From: Tritrichomonas musculus | Lineage: Eukaryota; Parabasalia; Tritrichomonadida; Tritrichomonadidae | NCBI GenBank assembly: GCA_039105265.1 | Contig: JAPFFF010000006.1 | Span: 6,014,001 to 6,078,000, forward strand | DNA: 64,000 bases | Reading direction: 5' to 3' | Shown: one piece after another, positions 18,921 to 28,186 of the stretch | Layout of the letters: each line of letters opens with the position of its first letter | How positions within the stretch are numbered: position 1 is the first letter of the stretch | Notes under the pieces: generated by a model | Database searches by the model: none | Told to the model about the DNA's origin: nothing | What the model saw: the letters and a program-made list of their open reading frames with translations, nothing else | Position numbers and translations under genes: made by a program

Positions 18921-21665
18921 TTATTCATTATCATTCGAAGTAGATGGTATGTCATCATCATTATTATTATCTAGAGGTTGCTGAACATCAACTGCATCCT
19001 CTTCTTCACCCGATACAAGACCTAAAACCGATTCCACAAATTCGTACGAATTCATATGTGAAGGAAGTGGTTGACCAACTAGAATTTCAATACATTTATC
19101 AATATCATCGACGGACATGGCTTCTCCTGATGATTGCAACAAATTAATCAACTCTTCAGTTGATAATTGGCCATCTTGATTGGCACCAAGAATTCTGAAA
19201 GCGTTCTCAATTTCGTCCAAAGAAGGAGGAACAACAGGACGATGATTTAAGAACAATCGTAAGAAAGTTTGGAAGTCAATTGTTTCGGTTTTTTCGTTTG
19301 TTTCAATAAACTTTGAGTATTGTATTTCATTTCTTATTAGATCTGATTCATATTGAGTAGGATAGTAACCAAGCGCACAAAGCAAGGGTACCACCTCTGA
19401 AATTGGTACTTCTTGAGGAATTTCATGGGGTTTGTCAGTTAGTTTTCCTTGAACACGAAGTTGAGAACTGTAGAAATAATCGACAATTTCTTGATAAAGA
19501 GGACCATCTTCTCCTCCTTCAAGCATTGCAATGAAAGCGTCACCATCACGAGCTGCTAAGAGGGCTGCTGCTTCTAAATGTTCTGGATGAGCTGTGAAGA
19601 TTCCAATATAATTATCACAACCACTGCAAACTAGTACTCGGCTTTCATCACGGCTCATAACAACACGTTCAATACTGACCGGATGAGCAATAAGACCCAT
19701 TGATTCGTTAGGATTACCTGTTAATGGGTAAAGAATGATTCCAAGTATGCAGCTATCTGTTGCATAAACTATTGATGTTCGCTGGTTTTCAATGAAAACC
19801 ATATGCGTGATATCACCACCAAATGAAGGTGCTAAAACCGTTAGACGACAGGTCATTGCAGCTGCCCCATTCCAAAGACGGAGCTTTCCTTCTGTGTTTG
19901 CAACAACAAAGTAGGGACGATTATCTTTATTCGTCCAAGCAAAGGATGTTGGATGGGCAGTCATTTCTACTTGGGTGGCAGGCTTAATTTGAACACCATC
20001 CAAATAAGTTGAACCCGCATAATCATATTCTACAACTCGACGATCTCGCCCGATTGTAAAAAGTCTGTGGGGAGCTTCTTGAGTGCCATTTCCAATGAAT
20101 GCAAGGCCTGTTATTTGGTCCCAATGAGAACGATGTCTTCCAACATATTCCCAATCTTTTCTTTCTTGTTGTATAGTGGTCATCTGGATGGAATCGTCAT
20201 TGGCTTGCGACATCATTGGCGTTGTTGGTGATAATTTATCAAGAGAACGAAATAGAGCTAATGTATTATCACTTAAGGTAACTGCTAGGAAGGAAGAATC
20301 GCTAGAGTATTGAATATCTGTAATTGATGCATTTTTGGTAATCCGTTGATGATACTTTTCATCAAAATTATCAGTAGTTACAACAGATATGGAACCGTTT
20401 GAAAAACCTACCGTTAAAAAGTCTTTACATGGATCATAACAGAGTGCAGTGATTTGTAGTTTGTCATAACAAGCACGACTAACTGCAACATGATTAACAA
20501 TATCCCATTGAATAAGTTCTCCAGCATCACTTCCGGTGACAATACGACCGTCATTTGGATTAACAGCAATAGCTTTAACGGCTCCTGTATGATTTCGTAA
20601 TAGAATCTCTGGTTGATCAGAACCAGTAACATCGTAGTAAACTGAGTCCGTTAATCGTATAACAGCAGCATTTGATGTTGCTATAATAAATGGCTTGCAA
20701 GTAAATTTTTCACGATCATTACTTGCAGTAATGTTGGAGAATGATATTGAGGTGATAGGACCAGCTTTGATCTCTTCAAACCATGCAATAAGACGAAATT
20801 GGAAATCAAAAAATTTAACAATTCCATCAGCTCCTCCAGTTACGATATATCCTTTGTGTATTTCTAAAGTAGTAACGGCAGATTTATGTAAATTAATAAC
20901 TTTGACTGGTTTATGCTCGGCATCAAGACCTTGGTGAATTGCAAAAGGATCTCTTACAAGATGAATTAGGGACCCTTCTGATGTGGAAACTACCACATCA
21001 TCATTCTCGGGTAAATATCGTGAATAAATTAAATTACCAATTGGTTTTTTAAGATCACGAGCTGTTACTGGAGGTGAGTAAAAAGATATTTCGTCGTTTT
21101 GAGTATTCCATTGCCAAAATACAATTGAATGCACACCATTTGTAACAAGTTGTGTTTCATCTCGTGGGTTAAATTGCACAACGGTCATCATTTCTTGAAA
21201 AGGAATTTCAACAAGAGCAATTGGTTCAGGTTCTGCATCAGTTGAGTTCCAATTCCATATTGCTAAAACTTGTGGTAATGTAGAACTTAGAGTGACAAGG
21301 TATTGACCTTTTGCTGAAAATGCACAAGCACAAACACCAGTTGGATGTGGTGAAAATTTTGTAAATAGAGGGGCAGCTGTATGCGAATCCCAAACAATAA
21401 GAGCCGAATTTTCACCTGTGTCAGCTGTTGCGATATAGTTTTTATCATTTGTAACGGCTATTGCTGTGATTGTATGTCGATGGCCTGAAAAAAGTGTTTG
21501 CGAATTTGTTTCAACGTTATATAAAATTCCAGTATGCGCACATGGATAGAAAAAGCAGTTGCGTGTATCATCTTTGAGATCGATAACACCATTTATAATT
21601 GATGTATTTGCACCCAAAACCCATTCAAGAGAAAGAGCTGATTGTTCAAGAGGACGAGCGGACAT
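18921..21665 (-). CDS. CFAP251: CFAP251/WDR66-like ciliary WD-repeat protein
   Basis: A 914-aa protein of WD40 repeats throughout (for example FSGHRHTITAIAV, VTGGADGIVKFFDF, VTGSDAGELIQWDI), followed by a C-terminal EF-hand-like pair. The N-terminal block LSLEWVLGANTSIINGVIDL and the segment IATADTGENSALIVWDS are characteristic of WDR66/CFAP251. One EF loop reads GANQDGQLSTEE, which is off consensus at the first position. In studied flagellates CFAP251 belongs to the calmodulin- and spoke-associated complex at the base of radial spoke 3; trichomonads swim with flagella, so the role is plausible. The gene ends 47 bp from the duplication breakpoint and appears intact. Confidence 0.85.
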   Translation of the reverse strand: MSARPLEQSALSLEWVLGANTSIINGVIDLKDDTRNCFFYPCAHTGILYNVETNSQTLFSGHRHTITAIAVTNDKNYIATADTGENSALIVWDSHTAAPLFTKFSPHPTGVCACAFSAKGQYLVTLSSTLPQVLAIWNWNSTDAEPEPIALVEIPFQEMMTVVQFNPRDETQLVTNGVHSIVFWQWNTQNDEISFYSPPVTARDLKKPIGNLIYSRYLPENDDVVVSTSEGSLIHLVRDPFAIHQGLDAEHKPVKVINLHKSAVTTLEIHKGYIVTGGADGIVKFFDFQFRLIAWFEEIKAGPITSISFSNITASNDREKFTCKPFIIATSNAAVIRLTDSVYYDVTGSDQPEILLRNHTGAVKAIAVNPNDGRIVTGSDAGELIQWDIVNHVAVSRACYDKLQITALCYDPCKDFLTVGFSNGSISVVTTDNFDEKYHQRITKNASITDIQYSSDSSFLAVTLSDNTLALFRSLDKLSPTTPMMSQANDDSIQMTTIQQERKDWEYVGRHRSHWDQITGLAFIGNGTQEAPHRLFTIGRDRRVVEYDYAGSTYLDGVQIKPATQVEMTAHPTSFAWTNKDNRPYFVVANTEGKLRLWNGAAAMTCRLTVLAPSFGGDITHMVFIENQRTSIVYATDSCILGIILYPLTGNPNESMGLIAHPVSIERVVMSRDESRVLVCSGCDNYIGIFTAHPEHLEAAALLAARDGDAFIAMLEGGEDGPLYQEIVDYFYSSQLRVQGKLTDKPHEIPQEVPISEVVPLLCALGYYPTQYESDLIRNEIQYSKFIETNEKTETIDFQTFLRLFLNHRPVVPPSLDEIENAFRILGANQDGQLSTEELINLLQSSGEAMSVDDIDKCIEILVGQPLPSHMNSYEFVESVLGLVSGEEEDAVDVQQPLDNNNDDDIPSTSNDNE

Positions 21666-22963
21666 TTGTTATTTCGTCTAGATCAGCTCAAAATTTAAAA
21701 TAATATATTTATGGAGGTTAACTAATTCGTTAAAAATCTTCTCTGAAACTTTTTCAATTTATTTTAATCAAAGCACGATCAAAAAACATTTAAACTTTTG
21801 GTTTACCAAAATCTTTTATCAAGATATTTCTAAAAAAATAAAATCTACCAAAATATACCTTCTCATTAGCATAGTAGGGATCATGATGTTTTAACTAAAT
21901 AAAATGGAATCAATTTAGCAATAATTTTCTAAACGGCCATTAATTCTTATTAATAACGTTTTTTTTTTTTTTTTTGAATGAAAAACTAGAATAATAGTAT
22001 CTCATTATTTTGAATGATGTTTATAGATATTATATTGATATTAGTTTTATTATATGATAAGTTTATTTTGAGAGATGCTGATTTTGATAAAAATGATACT
22101 AAGAATTGCTATTCCAATTATTCATATTTAAAAAGCTATGACTAAAAATGTTTATAATATTAGATAGAAAACTACACTCAGAGTACAAAATAATTAAATC
22201 AATATGAATTTCAGAATTTTGAAATGAAAAAATTCTTGATTATTTGAGAAAACAAAACAAAATAGATAACCACTTTTATATAAAATTATTAATGAGATCT
22301 AACAATTTCACAAAAAAAAAAAGAATATTTTTTTTTAATGCACTTTTTTTTTAATCTGCCAATAATATTATGATTTAATTTTTGATGAGATATTGGACTT
22401 ATCGAATCATCAACCGTTCAATTTCCTAGGTGAGTATTGATTTTTATATTACTGTTAACAAAGTTAAAATATTTTAACAGTAATAATAATAATATTTTAA
22501 ATATATTAATTTTAGCATAATAATAATTTCGCATTCGAATTTGATATTAAATTTAAGCATAATAAAGAAAATTATTAAAATATTTGCATTTAAAGATCAT
22601 GAAATCAGAGAATTAGTAGTTTAATTTGTATTTTTCTTTATTTTATCACAAAAAGAGACACTTATTATATTTAAATGTACACTCTTTAATAATACAAAAA
22701 AATTATTAATAAAATAAAATATACAACTATTATTTATTTTAATTATTGAAAATAAAGATCTATAATATTTTTATTAATGAGAATATATATACATTTTAAT
22801 TAAACCATTTGTTTATGATTTCAAATAAATTGAGAAAGTTATTGAAATATTCAAAAAGTTAAATTGATTTTTATTTTGATTAGAGATTTGAATTGATTGT
22901 GATGATGCGATTTTTCGTAATTTTTTTAATTGAAAATCTTCATAAATATTTTCAATTTATAAT
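21666..22963. other. Long AT-rich intergenic stretch
   Basis: Between two divergently transcribed genes lie about 1.3 kb of very AT-rich DNA with A and T runs. I found no ORF with family likeness, no RNA gene and no clear repeat. It presumably holds both promoters. Confidence 0.5.
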
Positions 22964-22969
22964 TCACAT
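22964..22969 (+). promoter_or_regulatory. Initiator-like TCACAT
   Basis: TCACAT fits the trichomonad initiator TCAYW and lies 10 bp before ATG 22974. It supports that start over the upstream in-frame ATG at 22893. Confidence 0.5.
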
Positions 22970-22973
22970 CTCC

Positions 22974-24917
22974 ATGAAATCAGAGTCTTCATTTCAAAAA
23001 CTCAAAGCTGATAAGACAAGATACACGAGAAGCATACATGAAAGGAATCTTGCGAAACAAGTTTTAACTGATAATCTAAACCTCCAGATTATAACACGGC
23101 AAATGAATTTTTTACGCTATTTTTCAAGGATGCCCACAACACATCAACATAAATACTCATATTATGAAATCCTTAAAAAAATTGACCATTCACCTACAAA
23201 CTTAATTACCTTTTTTTCATCTCATATATTCAATCGGGTTTCTATCTGGATACAAAAGTTTATTTCAATGCCTAAAGAAGTTGCGTCTGCAATTTCCCAA
23301 TTTTTTGAAAATGATTACAATTTCCATTTTTTTGCTTATGTTACATTCCCGTCACTGTATCATCATTTTATTACCAACGAATTTTGTGATAGTGCCGCAC
23401 AGCTTGTTACAAATATGATTTTGAATGAGCCGAGGTATATCTCAAACGCTTTTGTTCTTTCATATTTACAATCTTCAAAATTTTGTGAATCACTTTGGTA
23501 CAATTTTGATTCTTCAAATCATAAAGATGATGTTTATGCTCGGCTTATTCATTCCATAAAAGCAGCTAATGTTTGTTTAACGAAATACCAGATTCAGATT
23601 TTTACTCATCTTTTTGAAAAATCGAAAACAAATTTTGGCAGAGTTGTTTATGGGAGGCTTTTTTTGAAGTCTTATCTTGAATTTCATGAAGGACAAGAAA
23701 ACTCTCCACTATCAACATTTCTCCAGACAATGACAGTTACAACAAGAAATCCTCAATTCAACGAAATTTATGAAGCTATTGTTGATCAAAATTATTTTTT
23801 GGATAAAGCAAATTTAATCAAATATGAAAAATTTAATAGAATTCCAATCATCTTATCACCATGCGAAATTTATACAATACAAAATCTTGCTCAATTTGCT
23901 CCAGAAGTATTTGATTACCCAATAAACGAGCCCAAAAATTTGAAAGTTCAAGATTCTTATGAAAATGATCTTACACAACTAAGCTTTGATGTTGATTTGA
24001 CATCACAATTTAAGGCCAATATTAAATCATCCAACAATTCGTATTTATTTGGAAAATGTGAAGATCAAGATTCACCAAAGCTTAAAAGTTATTGCCAATG
24101 GATTGATTTTGTAGTTGAACAAGAAACTAACCATAATTTATATTTATCTTTAATTAATAGGGAAAAATTTTCGAAATCACAAATGATTAAAATTTATTCC
24201 AAAATTTTACTTTTAGATTCAAAAGATAATAAAACTACTGAATCATCTCCCGTATTGAATTGGCTCGCCCGTTTAAATAAGATTAATTTCTCTCCAACTT
24301 TGTATCCTGATAAGAATTCATCTGCAATTAATTCAAAACCAAAGATTGAAAGTAAAGTTTTTAAATATTCTCTTAATAATTATATTTCTAATTGCCAAAA
24401 TAAAGAAGCAAAATTATGGATATACTTGAGAAACTATGCAAAATGCGATAGACATGGTATTTTTAATGATGACTATCTTAACTTTTTTGATATTTTGAAG
24501 AATTTAAGACATAATTATCAGGATGATATTACAAATGATTCATTCAACAATTTTTTTACTTCATTTTTATCATTTTTTAGCACTCTTCTCAAAGATGATA
24601 AAACCAATACCATTCAATTTACTGCTTTTCTTGGGATAGTAATTAGAAATGCATCTAACCATTATGGAATATCTGCTGAACAGATTTTTCTCAGATTATT
24701 AACCCACACTCATTACCATCATATTATCGAAGAAATTGTATGGTCCAACATGATGTTTCAACATGTTCCTGAAATAAAAAAATTGCTTTTTAAAGGATGG
24801 GATGATGGGATTACATTTGCTGTTGATCTTCTTCATAAATTAGTTACAAAAACCATTTCAAGTACCATAAATCCTAAAGACTCATTAATAGAACAAGACG
24901 AGCAATCATCTCTATAG
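22974..24917 (+). CDS. Conserved-looking protein of unknown function
   Basis: I chose ATG 22974 (MKSESSFQKLKADKTRY, 647 aa) because an initiator-like site lies just upstream. The 27 extra residues of the longer frame are hydrophobic and look translated by chance. The protein is mostly helical, rich in Phe, Tyr, Asn and Lys, with Ser/Asn-rich loops (aa ~420-480) and no transmembrane segment or signal peptide. Blocks such as HYGISAEQIFLRLLTHTHYHHIIEEIVW suggest an alpha-helical scaffold. I do not recognise the family and assign no function. Confidence 0.7.
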   Translation: MKSESSFQKLKADKTRYTRSIHERNLAKQVLTDNLNLQIITRQMNFLRYFSRMPTTHQHKYSYYEILKKIDHSPTNLITFFSSHIFNRVSIWIQKFISMPKEVASAISQFFENDYNFHFFAYVTFPSLYHHFITNEFCDSAAQLVTNMILNEPRYISNAFVLSYLQSSKFCESLWYNFDSSNHKDDVYARLIHSIKAANVCLTKYQIQIFTHLFEKSKTNFGRVVYGRLFLKSYLEFHEGQENSPLSTFLQTMTVTTRNPQFNEIYEAIVDQNYFLDKANLIKYEKFNRIPIILSPCEIYTIQNLAQFAPEVFDYPINEPKNLKVQDSYENDLTQLSFDVDLTSQFKANIKSSNNSYLFGKCEDQDSPKLKSYCQWIDFVVEQETNHNLYLSLINREKFSKSQMIKIYSKILLLDSKDNKTTESSPVLNWLARLNKINFSPTLYPDKNSSAINSKPKIESKVFKYSLNNYISNCQNKEAKLWIYLRNYAKCDRHGIFNDDYLNFFDILKNLRHNYQDDITNDSFNNFFTSFLSFFSTLLKDDKTNTIQFTAFLGIVIRNASNHYGISAEQIFLRLLTHTHYHHIIEEIVWSNMMFQHVPEIKKLLFKGWDDGITFAVDLLHKLVTKTISSTINPKDSLIEQDEQSSL

Positions 24918-25173
24918 AATAATGCATTGGAGGTGAAATTACTTAATACTATTTATTGAATCAAATATATTGACTGTTTTTTCCTTTAATTTGAATAAAT
25001 TATAGATCTATCCACTTTTCCCTATGCTATTGTTATTTATATACTTTCATTTCCATAAAATAAAAAAGAAGGAGAAAAAAAATTAAATATTTATAAGACA
25101 GATAAAAAAATCTTGAATTCAACAACAATAACATATATTATATATAAAATATAAAAGGCAGGTACCATTTCTT

Positions 25174-27636
25174 TCATGATTGAGATTTTTCAGCTTCTTT
25201 AGCAGATCTCTTTACGTTTGTAACAAATAATGGGGATTTATCATCGAAAGTAAAAAGCACATCAATTACTTGCTGTGCATGTGTAATCAGTAACATATGA
25301 TCTTCTTCTTTTTCTTCATCATTATCTTCTTCACCGTGCTCTTCATAACTGTCAAACTCATCATTAAGCTCGACCCACATTTGAATAAATGCAGGAACTC
25401 CACAGCAAGCGTCGATCGTGAATGAGAATGGAAGTGGTTCATTTTGAATTTCAGTTCTAATAAGCCTGTTATCATTTTCATCAATTGGGATGATTCCAAT
25501 CGTTGACACAAAATCGACTCTGCTTTCAAGATCTAAATATTTTTCTTCAACTGGAGAAAGGGATTCAAAAATCCTCTTTTGCTCCTCTCCAGTAACAACG
25601 AAATGTTGGCCAGAGAGAACATATTGCAAAATTTCAATATTATAAATAACTGCATTTTCGCTATTAGCATTAAATGGCTTGGATGGTATAATTTCGACAT
25701 CTGCAAATTCAATATTATCAATGAAATAAATAACTTTAGAAAATCCTGCAGCCTTCGAAATGAGTGAAGGAAGTGAGTAAATAAGTGACATGAATTCTGC
25801 TAAAGAACCAGGCTCGTTCCACACATTGAAAATTTCTTGAGCAACCTTTTGAAGAGCGAGAGCAAAGTGGGGAACATCTCGATAAAAAAGTGAGTTCTTT
25901 GGAACAATTGGTGGGGCTCTTGCTTTTGAAAACATTGATTTTGTTGGAGTTGGTGATGTTGTTGTCGAGCTTGTTTGCGATTTTCGTGCTGATTTTGTGG
26001 TTGAAGTTGTGGACGATGCACCAACAAGTTGGACATTTATTGAAGACATAAACAGCTTTTTGATTGCTGAACCATATTGACTGTAAAATGGAGCTTGCCA
26101 ACTGAGACAACTAACAACCATGTCTACCATTGTTCCATATAATGCACTAAGATCTTCATAAAATGGGGCAAAAACTTTGAAATTGATAGGGAATAAGAAA
26201 AAGTGGCGCCAATTATCAGTGACACAGAGCTCTTTCATGATTTCGCTAGCAAAGCAAGTGAGGATATTTGATTTACCACTATTTCTTGGACCGATAATGG
26301 CTATATTGAAATTATAATCAATATAATTTTGGCTCGAGATAAATCTGTGGCGAATAATTGTATTTCTGACATATTTCAATATTTCATCCTTTCCAAATAA
26401 TTCAATATCATCGTTAAAACCATTTTGATTACGATTTTGATTAGAAGTGTCTATTTCACCATCATTTTTTATGTCATTTTCATTTTCTCCTTTATTAGAT
26501 TTACTTGATTTTTTGTGAGGTTTATCCAAAAAAGAAACCGGAAGTCCAATCTGTGAAAAAGCGTCATAAAGACCTCCATACCAATTTGCCATTTGCTCAT
26601 TTTCAAACTGTGGAGCAAGACCAAGAAATCTTTTCATCCATTGTTCTGAATTAGAGAGTTCATCTGCGACATCGTCGTTTAGGTCATTATTATCAAGTAT
26701 TTTACTGAATAATTCCATAAACATTTGAGGATCAAATGATGAATCAAATGATGAAGACAAATCTGAGTATACACTTTCTCTATTTCTAGGCGAATTACGA
26801 GACGAATTTGCTTGCCTGCTAGAGCTCTTTCGTGAAGCTTCACTCATACTAAGATCCTGAATACTTCTCTTACTTTGTTCATCTTCTTGAGTTTGTTTTG
26901 CATCTTCTTCGTCATAATCATAATCAATATCTTGATTTTTTTGTTCATGTCTTCTTTCTTCTTCTTCTTCTTCAATCTTTCTTCTTCTAGCTTCTTCTTC
27001 CTCTCTTCTTCTTCTTTCTTCCTCCTCTCTCCTTCTTCTTTCTTCTTCTTGTTTCCTCCTTATTTCATCTTGCTGCTTTCTCTTTTCAGCTTCTTGCTGC
27101 CTCTTTTTTTCTTCTTGCTTTCTTTTTTGTCTTTCTATTGATTGATTAATTTGATTTTGTTTTTCTTGATTTCGCCGTGCTGATTCATCGAGTAATTGCT
27201 GATCGCGAGTATGAAAAGCACTTTGTTTTGAGTTTTTACGTCCAGATCCATCTTTTCTACCAAATAACGCATTAAACGAATCGTTATTTTGCAACTGTAA
27301 ATTTTTGTTATCTTTTCCATCTGTAGGCGAAGACTCTGGTGGACGACCTAGTGCAAAAAGACCTTGCCTTGATGCAATAGTTTCATTCTCGTTAGCTTCT
27401 CGATTTGAAACATAAAGCGTGCTATCTGGGTTTACTTCAGATATATCTTTAACAACTGATCCATCGGAGTTGTATATTGTTTTGACTTCGCCGTATTTTT
27501 GAAATAGTCTGTTGCAGATCTTAAAAAGTGTATTAAGGTTTGATGGAAGACGTGCTTTCTTTGTTGGAATTGAATTTGTTCCACGTGCCTTAAGATAAAT
27601 AGAAGGAATACTAATTGTTCCAGATGTACCAGACAT
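25174..27636 (-). CDS. Doublecortin-like, coiled-coil and P-loop protein
   Basis: An 820-aa protein in three parts. Residues ~12-80 resemble a doublecortin/ubiquitin-like fold (LNTLFKICNRLFQKYGEVKT, IYNSDGSVVKDISEVNPDST, LYVSNRE). Residues ~165-245 form a highly charged E/R/K/Q coiled coil. The C-terminal half has a Walker A motif IIGPRNSGKSN (~446-456), a possible Walker B YFIDNIEFAD and a low-complexity Ser/Thr insert around 535-555. It ends in an acidic loop. Doublecortin domains bind microtubules, so a cytoskeletal role is a reasonable inference; the ATPase part resembles STAND/AAA-type NTPases but I cannot name the family. Confidence 0.75.
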   Translation of the reverse strand: MSGTSGTISIPSIYLKARGTNSIPTKKARLPSNLNTLFKICNRLFQKYGEVKTIYNSDGSVVKDISEVNPDSTLYVSNREANENETIASRQGLFALGRPPESSPTDGKDNKNLQLQNNDSFNALFGRKDGSGRKNSKQSAFHTRDQQLLDESARRNQEKQNQINQSIERQKRKQEEKKRQQEAEKRKQQDEIRRKQEEERRRREEEERRRREEEEARRRKIEEEEEERRHEQKNQDIDYDYDEEDAKQTQEDEQSKRSIQDLSMSEASRKSSSRQANSSRNSPRNRESVYSDLSSSFDSSFDPQMFMELFSKILDNNDLNDDVADELSNSEQWMKRFLGLAPQFENEQMANWYGGLYDAFSQIGLPVSFLDKPHKKSSKSNKGENENDIKNDGEIDTSNQNRNQNGFNDDIELFGKDEILKYVRNTIIRHRFISSQNYIDYNFNIAIIGPRNSGKSNILTCFASEIMKELCVTDNWRHFFLFPINFKVFAPFYEDLSALYGTMVDMVVSCLSWQAPFYSQYGSAIKKLFMSSINVQLVGASSTTSTTKSARKSQTSSTTTSPTPTKSMFSKARAPPIVPKNSLFYRDVPHFALALQKVAQEIFNVWNEPGSLAEFMSLIYSLPSLISKAAGFSKVIYFIDNIEFADVEIIPSKPFNANSENAVIYNIEILQYVLSGQHFVVTGEEQKRIFESLSPVEEKYLDLESRVDFVSTIGIIPIDENDNRLIRTEIQNEPLPFSFTIDACCGVPAFIQMWVELNDEFDSYEEHGEEDNDEEKEEDHMLLITHAQQVIDVLFTFDDKSPLFVTNVKRSAKEAEKSQS

Positions 27637-28186
27637 CTAATTTATTGATTGAATTTGTATTATAATTTGAAACTTTTTCACCTTTTATAATCAATTTCAA
27701 AATGACCATTCAAGCTGACGTTTATTTTTATTTCATAAAAATAGAAAACATAATCATATAATAAATATTAAAAAACGGGTATTGCCTATTTGAATTAGAA
27801 GATTTTTCATTTATTCTTCATTCTTTTGAGAGAAATCAAATGACCACATATCATCACAAAAAGTGTAATTACCGTTTATTTCTAAAAAATCGAGTTATTG
27901 ATAGACATTATTTTTTAAGAATATTTTTGACATAATAAAGCATTCTAGAGCAAATCATCACTAATTTTAATTGAATGTATAATGAGAAAAGAATTGAGAA
28001 AACTTTCATTACTCATTGAATAATTGAAATAATTTTTCTGACATTATTTAATAATCTTTTTCAAAAATAAATAAAATAGAAAAAATAAAATATTCCGCAT
28101 GCTACTAAAATTTAGTATAAATAAAAAATAAATAATAAAAACAAAATAAATATACACCACAAATATAAAATAAATAAATAAAAAAA
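27637..28186. other. AT-rich intergenic DNA
   Basis: About 550 bp between the promoter side of the doublecortin-like gene and the 3' end of the deubiquitinase gene. The sequence is A/T runs only. Nothing recognisable. Confidence 0.5.

Noticed and set aside
26875-27141. Plus-strand Phe/Ser-rich membrane-protein-like ORF
   Set aside because: It is the antisense of the Glu/Arg/Lys coiled coil of the doublecortin-like gene.
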